Shown here: one piece after another, positions 26,229 to 35,461 of the stretch
Numbering within the stretch: position 1 is the stretch's first letter
Layout of the letters: every line of letters begins with the position of its first letter
NCBI RefSeq assembly: GCF_003945345.1
Contig: NZ_AP019308.1
Span: forward strand, 6,877,001-6,941,000
Source of the DNA: Paenibacillus baekrokdamisoli
GTDB lineage: Bacteria > Bacillota > Bacilli > Paenibacillales > Paenibacillaceae
Length of the DNA: 64,000 nucleotides
Reading direction: 5' to 3'
Notes under the pieces: generated by a model
Database searches by the model: none
What the model saw: only the letters and a program-made list of their open reading frames with translations
Told to the model about the DNA's origin: nothing
Made by a program: the position numbers and the translations under genes

Positions 26229-27128
26229 ATGCCTAACACGTATCAACCCCAGCAATCTACACAGCGACCGGACAAGAGTAACCGAGCGAGAATGCTGATC
26301 TCATGCCCAGACCGCTCGGGAATCGTAGCGGCAGTGTCTCATTTTCTTTATGAGCATGGAGCGAATATCGTTCAATCCGACCAATACTCGATGGATCCAG
26401 GGGGCGGAATGTTCTTCATTCGTTTTGATTTTGATTTAAAGGATTTGGAACGTGAGCTGCCTGTACTGCAGGAGGATTTTGCACGCGTAGCAGATCGGTT
26501 CAGTATGAAATGGAGTACATTCCGTGCGAGCCGTAAGAAACGGTTAGCCATCTTTGTATCCAAAGAGGATCACTGTTTGCTTGAGCTGTTATGGCAGTGG
26601 CAAGCCGGTGATTTGGAAGCGGAAATTGCCATGGTTATCAGCAATCATAATGATATGAGACCGCTGGTCGAGTCATTCGGTATTCCTTTCCACCACATTC
26701 CGGTTACGGCTGATAACAAAGCAGAGGCGGAAGTGAAACAGCTTGAGGTTGTTTCAGATAAAGCCGATTTGATCGTACTTGCTCGTTATATGCAAATTAT
26801 TTCTCCAAAGTTTATTGAACAATTTCCGAACCGGATTATTAACATTCATCATTCGTTCCTGCCAGCATTTGTTGGTGGCAAGCCTTATGCACAGGCTTTT
26901 AACCGAGGTGTCAAAATCATCGGAGCAACAGCTCATTACGTAACTGAGGAGCTGGATGGCGGGCCGATTATTGAACAGGATGTGCAGCGTGTCAGTCATC
27001 GCGACAATGTCGATGATTTGAAACGAATTGGTCGTACAATTGAACGTGTCGTACTTGCGCGAGCAGTGAAATGGCACTCCGAGGATCGACTTCTGGTGCA
27101 CCAGAATAAAACGGTTGTTTTTAATTAA
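26229..27128 (+). CDS. purU: formyltetrahydrofolate deformylase
   Basis: Hydrolyses 10-formyl-THF to formate and THF. The N-terminal ACT-like domain (ARMLISCPDRSGIVAAVSHF) is followed by a formyltransferase-type domain with VISNHNDMRPLVESFGIPFH, NIHHSFLPAFVGGKPYAQAF and IGATAHYVTEELDGGPII, including the catalytic Asn/His/Asp set. 299 residues, normal length. GGAAGGAAG lies before the ATG. It is followed by an intrinsic terminator, so it is separate from tkt. Confidence 0.94.
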   Translation: MPNTYQPQQSTQRPDKSNRARMLISCPDRSGIVAAVSHFLYEHGANIVQSDQYSMDPGGGMFFIRFDFDLKDLERELPVLQEDFARVADRFSMKWSTFRASRKKRLAIFVSKEDHCLLELLWQWQAGDLEAEIAMVISNHNDMRPLVESFGIPFHHIPVTADNKAEAEVKQLEVVSDKADLIVLARYMQIISPKFIEQFPNRIINIHHSFLPAFVGGKPYAQAFNRGVKIIGATAHYVTEELDGGPIIEQDVQRVSHRDNVDDLKRIGRTIERVVLARAVKWHSEDRLLVHQNKTVVFN

Positions 27129-27181
27129 AGACGCGCATTGTCAGTTCTGTGGATAGATTCAAGCATTTTACTGACAATAAG

Positions 27182-27240
27182 AAGGGTCAAGCTGAGGTCT
27201 ATCGCCAAGATTTGAGGCGGGGCTCGCTTTGACCCTTTTT
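27182..27240 (+). terminator. terminator after purU
   Basis: Stem AAGGGTCAAGC/GCTTTGACCCTT with a long loop, followed by T5. Confidence 0.8.
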
Positions 27241-27304
27241 GCAATTGATTTTCGATAATTATTGCAGCGCTGTCGCATTAAGGATGGAAATGGGTTAAAG
27301 GTAA

Positions 27305-27313
27305 TGGTACAAT
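27305..27313 (+). promoter_or_regulatory. candidate extended -10 for tkt
   Basis: TGGTACAAT, a TGn-extended -10 box with a weak -35. If used, the tkt mRNA would have a 5' leader of about 180 nt that contains the structured element at 27411-27490. Confidence 0.4.
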
Positions 27314-27410
27314 ATCTCGTAGCCAGTGCGTGACAAACGCATATTAACAGAGAGAATAACATTTTTTCAAAAGTAAAGCCTATACAGAAGTAGAAAGTAA
27401 ACAAGATCCA

Positions 27411-27490
27411 TTCTTACGAAGTGAGTTTTTGCTCGAGCTTACCGATAATCGGTACGTTGGGGCAGAATTTCGCAAAAACTTTTAGGAGGA
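27411..27490 (+). promoter_or_regulatory. structured leader of tkt, related to the lipoprotein leader
   Basis: Shares CTTACGAAGT, AGTTTTTGCT, GGCAGA and CGCAAAAACTTTTAGGAGGA with the leader at 24018-24196, in the same order. The outer stem is 27424-27432 with 27472-27480. The inner part differs in sequence but is again self-complementary (TACCGAT-A-ATCGGTA, 27440-27454), which hints at compensatory change. The ribosome binding site follows the stem immediately. It could be a regulatory RNA or a mobile leader repeat. Confidence 0.55.
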
Positions 27491-27499
27491 ACTAACGCA

Positions 27500-29515
27500 A
27501 TGACAGTTACACAAAAATCAGTTGATCAGCTCTCCATTGATACGATCCGTACACTTGCAATTGACGCAATTGAGAAAGCAAACTCGGGTCACCCAGGAAT
27601 GCCTATGGGTGCTGCTCCAATGGGGTATCAATTATTCGCAAAAAGTATGAAGCACAATCCATCCAATCCAACTTGGATTAACCGCGACCGTTTCGTGTTA
27701 TCAGCGGGTCATGGTTCAATGCTGCTATACAGCTTACTACACCTATCCGGTTATGGTTTGTCAATCGACGAGCTGAAGAACTTCCGTCAATGGGGCTCCA
27801 AAACACCAGGTCACCCGGAATTTGGTCACACAGCGGGTGTTGATGCTACAACAGGTCCGCTTGGACAAGGGGTGGCAATGGCGGTTGGTATGGCAATGGC
27901 TGAGACACAGCTGGGCGCAACTTATAATAAAGACGGTTTGAACGTTGTTGACCATTTTACATATGCAATCTGTGGAGATGGCGATCTAATGGAAGGCGTC
28001 TCCAGTGAAGCGGCTTCCCTTGCTGCACATTTGAAGCTTGGTAAATTAGTTATGCTTTATGATTCCAATGATATCTCACTAGACGGTGAGCTGAACCTGT
28101 CTTTCTCTGAGAATGTTCAAGGTCGTTTCGAAGCTTACGGCTGGCAGGTTATTCGCGTAGAAGACGGTAATGATTTGAATGCACTTGCGAATGCAGTTGC
28201 AGCTGCTCAAGCAGAGACTGGTAAACCGACATTGATCGAAGTGAAGACAGTTATCGGTTACGGCAGCCCGAATAAAGGCGGCAAAGGCGGACATGTGGGA
28301 CCACATGGTTCACCGCTTGGTGCTGACGAAACAAAGCTGACGAAGGAATTTTATGGCTGGAATAATGAGCCTTTCTTCGTACCAGAGGAAGTTCGCGCAC
28401 ATTTTGCAGATGTAAAAGCGAAAGGCGAGAAAGCAAACGCAGAGTGGGATGCCATGTTTGCAGCCTACAAAGCAGCTAACCCAGAGCTTGCTGCGCAGTT
28501 CGAAACAGCTATCAGTGGGAAGCTTCCTGCAGGCTGGGATAAAGATTTGCCTGTTTATACTACTGACGACAAAGCGGTATCCACACGTGTTGCTTCCGGT
28601 AATGCATTGAATGGTCTAGCTAAGAATGTACCGAACCTAGTGGGTGGTTCTGCTGACCTTGAGAGTTCAACAATGACTCACCTTAAAGGCTTGCCTGTCT
28701 ACAAAGCTGGTAACTATGACGGACGCAATATTTACTTTGGTGTTCGTGAGTTCGCAATGGCTGCTGCTATGAATGGTATCGAGCTTCATGGCGGCTTGAA
28801 AGTATACGGTGCAACGTTCTTCGTATTTACCGATTACCTACGGCCGGCTGTTCGTCTGGCTGCGCTGATGAAGCTTCCAGTGGTCTATGTACTTACGCAT
28901 GATAGTATCGCTGTTGGTGAAGATGGCCCGACACATGAGCCGATCGAGCAGCTTGCATCACTTCGTATCATTCCGGACCTGACAGTTATTCGTCCAGCTG
29001 ATGCGAATGAAACTTCAGCAGCTTGGGCTTATGCGCTTGAGAATGGCAGCAAGCCTGTTGCACTCGTTCTGACTCGTCAAAACCTGCCGATTCTAGAAGG
29101 TACAGTCACGAATGCTCGTGAAGGTATTGCTAAAGGCGGTTATGTGGTATCCGAGGCTTCAAACGGTAAACCACAAGCCCAAATCATTGCAACTGGTTCT
29201 GAAGTGCAGCTTGCTGTTGCAGCGCAGGAGGCTCTTGCAGCGGAAGGCATCCAAGTTCGCGTCATCAGCTTACCAAGCTTCGATCTGTTCGAGCAGCAAT
29301 CACAAGCGTACAAAGACTCCGTTATTCTTCCTGACATTAAAGCGCGTCTTGCTATTGAGATGGCTTCACCATTTGGTTGGGAGCGTTATGTTGGCGACAA
29401 GGGAGCTATCCTTGCGATCAGCACATTCGGTGCTTCCGCGCCGGGTAACCGCGTCATCGAAGAGTACGGCTTTACGGTTGCTAATGTAGTTAGCAAAGTG
29501 AAAGCACTCCTGTAG
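27500..29515 (+). CDS. tkt: transketolase
   Basis: Thiamine-diphosphate enzyme of the non-oxidative pentose phosphate pathway, 671 residues. N terminus: [20 protein letters not shown]. ThDP/metal motif: [20 protein letters not shown] with a downstream Asn ([10 protein letters not shown]). The pyrimidine domain has [20 protein letters not shown], and [20 protein letters not shown] is also present. Full length and uninterrupted. AGGAGG lies 10 nt before the ATG, directly after the structured leader. Confidence 0.97.
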   Translation: MTVTQKSVDQLSIDTIRTLAIDAIEKANSGHPGMPMGAAPMGYQLFAKSMKHNPSNPTWINRDRFVLSAGHGSMLLYSLLHLSGYGLSIDELKNFRQWGSKTPGHPEFGHTAGVDATTGPLGQGVAMAVGMAMAETQLGATYNKDGLNVVDHFTYAICGDGDLMEGVSSEAASLAAHLKLGKLVMLYDSNDISLDGELNLSFSENVQGRFEAYGWQVIRVEDGNDLNALANAVAAAQAETGKPTLIEVKTVIGYGSPNKGGKGGHVGPHGSPLGADETKLTKEFYGWNNEPFFVPEEVRAHFADVKAKGEKANAEWDAMFAAYKAANPELAAQFETAISGKLPAGWDKDLPVYTTDDKAVSTRVASGNALNGLAKNVPNLVGGSADLESSTMTHLKGLPVYKAGNYDGRNIYFGVREFAMAAAMNGIELHGGLKVYGATFFVFTDYLRPAVRLAALMKLPVVYVLTHDSIAVGEDGPTHEPIEQLASLRIIPDLTVIRPADANETSAAWAYALENGSKPVALVLTRQNLPILEGTVTNAREGIAKGGYVVSEASNGKPQAQIIATGSEVQLAVAAQEALAAEGIQVRVISLPSFDLFEQQSQAYKDSVILPDIKARLAIEMASPFGWERYVGDKGAILAISTFGASAPGNRVIEEYGFTVANVVSKVKALL

Positions 29516-29554
29516 TCACATAACAGGACCCGCATCTCTAGAAGGAATTAGTGG

Positions 29555-29590
29555 GGCTTGCAGCTCTTAAGGGGCCGCAAGCCTTACCTT
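29555..29590 (+). terminator. hairpin after tkt
   Basis: GGCTTGC (29555-29561) pairs with GCAAGCC (29577-29583), with further inner pairing. The T tract is weak (TTACCTT). Confidence 0.55.
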
Positions 29591-29634
29591 AAATATAAGA
29601 AAGTATAAGTTTCCTCCATACTTTGCTTATATTT
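29591..29634 (+). repeat. inverted-repeat element containing the 22-bp dispersed sequence
   Basis: AAATATAAG-AAAGTAT on the left pairs with ATACTTT-G-CTTATATTT on the right, a 16-bp imperfect hairpin. The left arm is the second copy of the 22-bp element seen at 11177-11198. It lies between the tkt hairpin and ppnP. Confidence 0.6.
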
Positions 29635-29718
29635 CAGAGGGAAGAAACTTACTTTACCGCCAAGGACGGCGATAGCCGTTTCTTCTTAATTTTACATAAA
29701 AGGAGCTTGAATCTACCC

Positions 29719-30030
29719 ATGTCCCAGTTCGAAAATGTTACAATCGTGAAGCAAGCCAATGTCTATTTCGATGGTAAAGTAACTAGTCGTACCGTAGTTT
29801 TTGCAGATGGAACGAAGAAAACGCTCGGTATCATGCTTCCAGGTGAATACGAGTTTGGTACCGATACGACAGAAATCATGGAAATTCTCGCAGGGGATTT
29901 GCAGGTGCTTTTGCCAGGTGATTCGGAGTGGATCAGCATTTCCGGCAAAGGTGAGTTCACGGTTCCTGCTAACGCGAAGTTCAAGCTTATAGTGGCGACT
30001 GTAGCAGATTACTGCTGCTCATACTTGTAA
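29719..30030 (+). CDS. ppnP: pyrimidine/purine nucleoside phosphorylase PpnP (DUF1255)
   Basis: 103-residue cupin. [20 protein letters not shown], the [20 protein letters not shown] core, [20 protein letters not shown] and the YCCSYL end match the YaiE/PpnP family, which phosphorolyses various nucleosides. ATG 29719 gives the family N terminus; AAAGGAG lies 13 nt upstream. A bidirectional terminator follows. Confidence 0.9.
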   Translation: MSQFENVTIVKQANVYFDGKVTSRTVVFADGTKKTLGIMLPGEYEFGTDTTEIMEILAGDLQVLLPGDSEWISISGKGEFTVPANAKFKLIVATVADYCCSYL

Positions 30031-30056
30031 GCCAGAAATTTAGCATGCATCTTCAA

Positions 30057-30110
30057 AAAAAGGCTGCTTCCTTATCGCCGTGAGATCGACGGTAAGGAGC
30101 AGCCTTTTCC
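30057..30110. terminator. bidirectional terminator between ppnP and the dehydrogenase-PilZ gene
   Basis: Long stem AAAAGGCTGCTTCCTTATCG paired with CGACGGTAAGGAGCAGCCTTTT; T4 on the plus strand and T7 on the minus strand. Confidence 0.85.
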
Positions 30111-30131
30111 CTATGAAGCCCTGTTTGCTAA

Positions 30132-31427
30132 TTAACCAGCGCTGATTGTTTGTTTATTAATGTAGGCTTCGAGCTGAAGACGCTGATAAGGCGCAAGTCC
30201 AGCAAGCATACAGCCATAGCGGAAAGTCTCTCCACTTGCTTCTATACGAATAATACGTCCAGTTACCGGCGGCAGATCAGAATCCTGTGGAAAGTGAATG
30301 ACGACAAACATGTCTTTCTCGAGTGGAGATTTGGAGGAGATTTGAATCCCACTTTCGGAAAGATCGCATAAGGTGCCTTCAATGAGCTGACCGGAGAAGG
30401 AGCCTTCCTGCTCCCATTGATAGACGGACAGCTTGAGCGGTACATCTAGGGAAAGTCTTCCGCTGCGTCTACGGTCGGAAGAATCAGCTTTGGAGTCTGC
30501 TGCGGCATCTAAAGCGGAAGGAATCGAATCTTGTGCCCCAGAGTTCGTAATTCGTTTATTAATCCATTGCTCATAACAATGAGCCAGTGCGGATAGGTCA
30601 AGCTCGCCAAGCCCCATGGAGTCGGCCATTTGGAATAAACTTTTCACCGTTTCAAGAATCGGAGTTGGGGTCTTTAAGTTGTCCGATAGGACAGAGGAAA
30701 GTCTCAAGTCTTTTAGCATGAGCTCCAATGAGAATTGAACAGTGAAATCACGATTGAGCAGCTTCGGTGCTTTTAGCTCTGCCATTTTGCTGGCAGCACC
30801 GCCGGATTGGACAAGTTCTAGGAAGGCTGCTGCATCGATACCGCCGCTAGCAGCGATGGCCATGCCTTCAACCAATGCGGCAGTGTTAATACCCACAATC
30901 GTATTATGTGCCAGCTTCGCTGTAGATCCGCTTCCATTTGGACCCATAGGTATAACTTTTCTACCCATTGCAAGCAGGACATCTTCGACCTTATCAACAA
31001 CGGCCTTGTCTCCGCCAACCATAAATACTAGCGTCCCACCCTCGGCAGCTGGTTTGCTTCCCGTTACGGGTGCATCCAGGAAGTCTGCAAATTTCGCAGT
31101 CACATCACGAGCAAGATCCCTAGCAAGAGAAGGAGAAATGGTGCTGCTGTCGACGATAATCGTACCTGGCATAATACTGCTTAGTATGCCGTTTTCACCG
31201 TAATAAACCTCACGAATGGCATCATCATTGCTAATCATTGTGATGACCAGTTCGGAAGCGCGCGTAACAGCAGCCGGCGTTGAAGCTTCGTCAGCACCGA
31301 GTTTAACTAGCTCATCGGCTTTACCAGCTGTGCGGTTATATAGCGTGACTTGATAGCCTTTACGTAGTAAATTTGCTGCCATTGGTGCCCCCATGACACC
31401 TAGTCCGATAAATCCAATTTTGTTCAA
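30132..31427 (-). CDS. beta-hydroxyacid dehydrogenase fused to a C-terminal PilZ domain
   Basis: 431 residues. Residues 1 to about 292 are an NAD(P)-dependent 3-hydroxyisobutyrate dehydrogenase-like enzyme: nucleotide motif GFIGLGVMG (5-13), substrate motif DAPVTG (118-123) and catalytic GSGSTAKLAHN with Lys171 and Asn175. After a Ser/Asp/Ala linker (about 295-317), residues 318-425 form a PilZ domain with the c-di-GMP-binding signature RRSGR (R320 to R324) and DLSESG (355-360). The fusion suggests c-di-GMP control of a metabolic step; the substrate is unknown. TTG 31427 has AAGGAG 9 nt upstream; ATG 31436 abuts that sequence and is the alternative. Confidence 0.85.
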   Translation of the reverse strand: MNKIGFIGLGVMGAPMAANLLRKGYQVTLYNRTAGKADELVKLGADEASTPAAVTRASELVITMISNDDAIREVYYGENGILSSIMPGTIIVDSSTISPSLARDLARDVTAKFADFLDAPVTGSKPAAEGGTLVFMVGGDKAVVDKVEDVLLAMGRKVIPMGPNGSGSTAKLAHNTIVGINTAALVEGMAIAASGGIDAAAFLELVQSGGAASKMAELKAPKLLNRDFTVQFSLELMLKDLRLSSVLSDNLKTPTPILETVKSLFQMADSMGLGELDLSALAHCYEQWINKRITNSGAQDSIPSALDAAADSKADSSDRRRSGRLSLDVPLKLSVYQWEQEGSFSGQLIEGTLCDLSESGIQISSKSPLEKDMFVVIHFPQDSDLPPVTGRIIRIEASGETFRYGCMLAGLAPYQRLQLEAYINKQTISAG

Positions 31428-31555
31428 GACTTTCATCTCCTTGTAGCCGATTAAATGATTCTTTTATTTTATCATAAAACAAGGTAGAGAAGAATTGAGC
31501 CTCCGATTCCCTTGTGTTTGCATAGAAAATCCATTATCCTAATGCTAACGCAAAA

Positions 31556-31584
31556 TTGGACAACCCTTTTGGTCATGGTACAAT
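31556..31584 (+). promoter_or_regulatory. sigma-A-type promoter for pgi
   Basis: TTGGAC (31556-31561), 17 bp, TACAAT (31579-31584), about 80 nt before the pgi start. Confidence 0.65.
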
Positions 31585-31662
31585 GGAGGGCAATCGCAAT
31601 TGAAGGCAGCTTTTAGGAGCAATTTTCCTCGATAACACAAATTTTTGGGAGGTTTCTTATTC

Positions 31663-33012
31663 ATGAGTAAAGCCGTTAAATTTGATTACAGTAAAGCGCT
31701 GGCCTTTATCGGGCAGCATGAAGTGGATTATTTAGCAGACCAGGTTCGTGCGGCCCACGATCAGCTGCATAATGGAACGGGCGCAGGCTCAGACTACTTA
31801 GGCTGGATCGACCTGCCAAACAATTATGATAAAGAAGAGTTCTCACGTATTCAACAGGCTGCTGCTAAGATCAAATCCGATTCTGAAGTATTGGTTGTTA
31901 TCGGTATCGGCGGTTCTTACCTTGGTGCGCGCGCTGCGATTGAAATGCTTTCGAATTCCTTTTATAACCTACAACCGAAAGAACAGCGCAAAGGTCCTCA
32001 AGTCCTGTTCGCAGGTAACAATATCAGCTCTACATATGTAACACATTTGAAGCAATTGCTTGAAGGTCGCGATTGGTCCATCAATGTTATCTCCAAATCC
32101 GGTACAACGACTGAACCGGCTATCGCTTTCCGCGTATTCCGTGAAGCACTCGAAAGCAAATACGGCAAGGCGGAAGCTCGCAAACGCATCTATGCAACAA
32201 CGGATCGTGAGAAAGGTGCACTCAAAAAGCTTGCTACAGAAGAAGGTTACGAGTCCTTCATCATTCCAGATGACGTAGGTGGACGCTACTCCGTGCTGAC
32301 AGCAGTTGGCTTGCTTCCAATTGCAGCAGCAGGTATCGACATTGAAGCGATGATGAAAGGCGCGGCTGATGCTACTGCAGCATACAGCAGCCCGAACCTG
32401 GCAGAGAACGAAGCTTACCAATATGCAGCGGCTCGCAACGCGCTTTATCGCAAAGGCAAAGCAACAGAAATCCTCGTAAACTACGAGCCGTCGCTTCACT
32501 TTGTATCGGAGTGGTGGAAACAGCTGTTTGGCGAAAGCGAAGGAAAAGACTACAAAGGGATTTTCCCAGCGGCAGTCGATTTCTCGACAGACCTTCACTC
32601 GATGGGACAATTCATTCAAGAGGGTAACCGCAATATCTTCGAAACGGTTATTCAAGTAGGTCATGTTGCCGAGCAAATCACGATCGAGCATGATGCGAAT
32701 GACTTGGATGGACTTAACTTCTTGACTGGCAAGACAATGGACTTCGTTAATAAAAAAGCATTTGAAGGTACACTGCTTGCTCATACGGATGGTCAAGTGC
32801 CAAACTTTATCGTCAACATTGCTGATCTAACACCATACACATTTGGTTACCTGGTTTATTTCTTCGAGAAAGCTTGTGGAATCAGCGGCTATCTGCTTGG
32901 CGTGAATCCTTTCGACCAACCGGGCGTTGAAGCTTACAAAAAGAACATGTTCGCGCTTCTTGGCAAACCAGGCTACGAGAAAGAAAAGGCGGAGCTTGAA
33001 GCTCGCTTATAA
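31663..33012 (+). CDS. pgi: glucose-6-phosphate isomerase
   Basis: Interconverts glucose-6-P and fructose-6-P. 449 residues, the compact Bacillus-type form. Motifs: [54 protein letters not shown] and [13 protein letters not shown] 31663 follows GGGAGG; the longer frame starts inside that ribosome binding site. Three nt separate it from yvyE, so the two are probably co-transcribed. Confidence 0.96.
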   Translation: MSKAVKFDYSKALAFIGQHEVDYLADQVRAAHDQLHNGTGAGSDYLGWIDLPNNYDKEEFSRIQQAAAKIKSDSEVLVVIGIGGSYLGARAAIEMLSNSFYNLQPKEQRKGPQVLFAGNNISSTYVTHLKQLLEGRDWSINVISKSGTTTEPAIAFRVFREALESKYGKAEARKRIYATTDREKGALKKLATEEGYESFIIPDDVGGRYSVLTAVGLLPIAAAGIDIEAMMKGAADATAAYSSPNLAENEAYQYAAARNALYRKGKATEILVNYEPSLHFVSEWWKQLFGESEGKDYKGIFPAAVDFSTDLHSMGQFIQEGNRNIFETVIQVGHVAEQITIEHDANDLDGLNFLTGKTMDFVNKKAFEGTLLAHTDGQVPNFIVNIADLTPYTFGYLVYFFEKACGISGYLLGVNPFDQPGVEAYKKNMFALLGKPGYEKEKAELEARL

Positions 33013-33015
33013 GCC

Positions 33016-33648
33016 ATGCTTAATCGATACAAGACTGTTCGTCAGCTAGGCAGTAAAGAGATTGTCATCAAGAAATCCCGTTTTATCGGCTTTGGCAAGC
33101 CCGTTGCTACGGAAGCGGAAGCCATCGCGTTCATAGAAGAAATGAAGAAGCAGCATTGGAATGCCACCCATAATTGCTCCGCCTATATGATTGGTGAGCG
33201 AGATGAGTGTCAGAAGCAATCCGATGATGGAGAACCTAGTGGTACAGCGGGAAAACCTATTCTGGAGGTCATGAAGAATCAAGGCCTCAAAAATACGGTT
33301 ATTGTTGTCACACGTTACTTTGGCGGTATCATGCTTGGCGCAGGAGGACTCATTCGAGCGTATACAGACGGTGCGGTTGCGGCTATTGAAGCCGCCGAAC
33401 CGATTACGCAGGTGCTGCACCAGGAAGTTATCGTGGATGTGGATTACACGTGGTATGGCAAGCTTGAGAATGAGCTGCACGCGCGTGGCGTGCGTGTGGG
33501 CGCTGTCGATTTCACGGACAGAGTCATCATTACTTGCTTGCCTGAAGCGCCAGATGCCGAGCGGTTCACTGCCTGGATTATTGATGTCACACAAGGTCAA
33601 GCAATCCTCTCAAGCGGCGAAAACAAGTATTTTATTGATGGAGAATAG
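33016..33648 (+). CDS. yvyE: YigZ/IMPACT family protein (YvyE)
   Basis: 210 residues. KSRFIGFGKPVATEAEAIAF, NATHNCSAYMIG, SDDGEPSGTAGKPILEVMKN and VIVVTRYFGGIMLGAGGLIRAY (shown in part) define the IMPACT/UPF0029 domain; a C-terminal DUF1949-like domain follows. Its role in Bacillus is unclear; the fold suggests ribosome or nucleic-acid association. It starts 3 nt after the pgi stop. Confidence 0.9.
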   Translation: MLNRYKTVRQLGSKEIVIKKSRFIGFGKPVATEAEAIAFIEEMKKQHWNATHNCSAYMIGERDECQKQSDDGEPSGTAGKPILEVMKNQGLKNTVIVVTRYFGGIMLGAGGLIRAYTDGAVAAIEAAEPITQVLHQEVIVDVDYTWYGKLENELHARGVRVGAVDFTDRVIITCLPEAPDAERFTAWIIDVTQGQAILSSGENKYFIDGE

Positions 33649-33671
33649 GCGACAATCCATTATCCCTAATA

Positions 33672-33717
33672 AAACGAAACTCCCCAGCGTTCGAAGCAGG
33701 GGAGTTTCGTTTTTTTT
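33672..33717 (+). terminator. terminator after yvyE
   Basis: Perfect 14-bp stem AAACGAAACTCCCC/GGGGAGTTTCGTTT followed by T5. Confidence 0.92.
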
Positions 33718-33749
33718 ACATAATCGATTACTTTTTCTTATATTAATGA

Positions 33750-33779
33750 TTGACTAGATTAGGCCTAAAATGCTAAATT
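33750..33779 (+). promoter_or_regulatory. candidate promoter of the sulfate transport operon
   Basis: TTGACT (33750-33755) followed after 17-18 bp by CTAAAT/TAAATT. It lies 70 nt before cysT. No S-box or T-box structure was seen in the short leader. Confidence 0.45.
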
Positions 33780-33848
33780 GAATATTACCAAGTAAATTAA
33801 TAGGGATTAGCGCGATTCCTCAAGGAAAGCGTCAGGGGGTAAGATAAG

Positions 33849-34664
33849 TTGAATTTTATGATGCGCAGCAGATGGTGGAGCTTCGGCTTTCGCACCACGA
33901 TAATATTGTATTTTGTTCTCCTCATCGTTATTCCCATTATAGGTATTTATACTCAGTCGTTTTCATTAGGCTTGAAGCCATTCTGGGAGAGCGTCACCGA
34001 TCCACTCGCGTGGAAGGCTGTAGGGCTAACGTTGAAGCTGTCCATTATCGCTACCATCATTAACATACTGCTAGGTACGATGATTGGCTGGGTATTGATC
34101 CGTTACCGATTCCCGGGCCGAAGACTCTTAAACAGTTTAGTTGATTTGCCTTTTGCGCTGCCGACAGCTGTCGGTGGGCTTATGATATTATTGCTGCTGG
34201 GTCCCAACAGCTTTGTTGGGGGACTATCAGAGAAACTCGGCATGGAAATTGTATTTCATGAACCAGCCATTATTATTGCCATGATTTTTGTTACCTTCCC
34301 TTTTGTTATAAGATCGGTTCAGCCGCTGCTGGAAGAGATGGACAAATCAGAGGAAGAGGCTTCTTATACACTTGGCGCGTCCAAGGCGAAGACATTCTTC
34401 CAAGTCATATTCCCTTCGATGCTGCCTGGTATTATAAGTGGTGCGATGTTAGCCTTCTCACGTGCGCTTGCTGAATTCGGGGCTGTCGTCCTCGTGGCGG
34501 GCAACATTCCTGGCAAAACGTTAATTGCCGCTGTTTACATTTTCGGAGAGATCGAAAGCGATAACACACAAGGTGCTGCTGCTGTCTCCGTTCTACTGCT
34601 CACGCTATCCTTCCTCATTCTATGGGCCGTTAACCTCGTCCAGTCGAGGAGGCTTGGCAAATGA
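33849..34664 (+). CDS. cysT: sulfate ABC transporter permease CysT
   Basis: 271 residues with about six transmembrane helices. The inner-membrane-component signature is EEASYTLGASKAKTFFQVIF with SRALAEFGAVVLVAGN, typical of CysT/CysU. LVDLPFALPTAVGGLMILLL is also characteristic. The TTG start at 33849 has GGGGG 9 nt upstream. It overlaps cysW by 4 nt (ATGA), so translation is coupled. Confidence 0.92.
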   Translation: MNFMMRSRWWSFGFRTTIILYFVLLIVIPIIGIYTQSFSLGLKPFWESVTDPLAWKAVGLTLKLSIIATIINILLGTMIGWVLIRYRFPGRRLLNSLVDLPFALPTAVGGLMILLLLGPNSFVGGLSEKLGMEIVFHEPAIIIAMIFVTFPFVIRSVQPLLEEMDKSEEEASYTLGASKAKTFFQVIFPSMLPGIISGAMLAFSRALAEFGAVVLVAGNIPGKTLIAAVYIFGEIESDNTQGAAAVSVLLLTLSFLILWAVNLVQSRRLGK

Positions 34665-35458
34665 AGAAGCTGTGGATTACCCTTACGTATCTCGTATTTC
34701 TTATCCTGCTCATTGCGCCGATTATCAAGATTTTCACGGGAGCATGGGAGGATGGCTGGAATGGTTTTGTAGAATCATTAACACGCGAACAGTCCGTACA
34801 TGCATTGATGATGACAGGGATTATCGTTGTGGTCGTTACGGTATTGAATACGATCTTCGGTGTTATGCTAGCTCTTTATCTGGTTAGAGCCACATGGATT
34901 GGAAGACGACTGAAGCAATTTCTTAATAGTATTGTCGATCTGCCCTTTGCTGTATCACCTGTCATTGGTGGACTGATGATCGTGCTGATGCTCGGGCCGA
35001 ATTCAATAATCGGAGCATTTTTTGAAGATATCGGATTTAAGGTTGTCTATGCACTGCCTGGTATGATCTTGGCCACGTTGTTCGTGACTTTCCCACTTAT
35101 GGTGCGAGAGGTTATGCCTGTACTGCAGGAGATCGGTGCACAGCAGGAGGAGGCTTCCTCGACGTTGGGTGCTTACTCATGGTATACGTTCTGGCATGTC
35201 ACCTGGCCATCGATTCGGTGGGGCGTCATCTATGGAGTCGTATTGACCGTCGCACGCTCACTCGGCGAGTTTGGAGCGGTGCTCGTTGTTTCAGGCAATA
35301 TTATGAACAAAACACAGACAGCGACAACGCTCGTCTATCAGGATGTGGAGAATTTCAATGTAACTTCCGCTAGCAGCGTTGCTCTAGTGCTTGCGGCCTT
35401 CTCAGTGGGATTGCTGTTACTTATGGAATGGGCCAAAAAAAGAAAGGAAGTGCATTAG
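34661..35458 (+). CDS. cysW: sulfate ABC transporter permease CysW
   Basis: 265 residues, the second permease subunit. IVDLPFAVSPVIGGLMIVLM, QQEEASSTLGAYSWYTFWHV and ARSLGEFGAVLVVSGNIMNK match CysW. AGGAGG lies 8 nt before the ATG, inside cysT. Three nt separate it from cysA. Confidence 0.92.
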   Translation: MKKLWITLTYLVFLILLIAPIIKIFTGAWEDGWNGFVESLTREQSVHALMMTGIIVVVVTVLNTIFGVMLALYLVRATWIGRRLKQFLNSIVDLPFAVSPVIGGLMIVLMLGPNSIIGAFFEDIGFKVVYALPGMILATLFVTFPLMVREVMPVLQEIGAQQEEASSTLGAYSWYTFWHVTWPSIRWGVIYGVVLTVARSLGEFGAVLVVSGNIMNKTQTATTLVYQDVENFNVTSASSVALVLAAFSVGLLLLMEWAKKRKEVH

Positions 35459-35461
35459 GCG

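Noticed and set aside
29591-29718. Purine riboswitch upstream of ppnP
   Set aside because: Some hairpins are present, but the conserved purine-riboswitch loop and junction sequences are missing; the structure is better explained by the inverted-repeat element.
31969-32796. 275-codon minus-strand frame inside pgi
   Set aside because: It is antisense to a fully conserved glucose-6-phosphate isomerase; composition is that of a shadow frame (Cys/Phe-rich).
33718-33848. SAM (S-box) or T-box riboswitch before the sulfate operon
   Set aside because: The leader is only about 70-100 nt and shows none of the conserved S-box or T-box blocks, nor a terminator hairpin.
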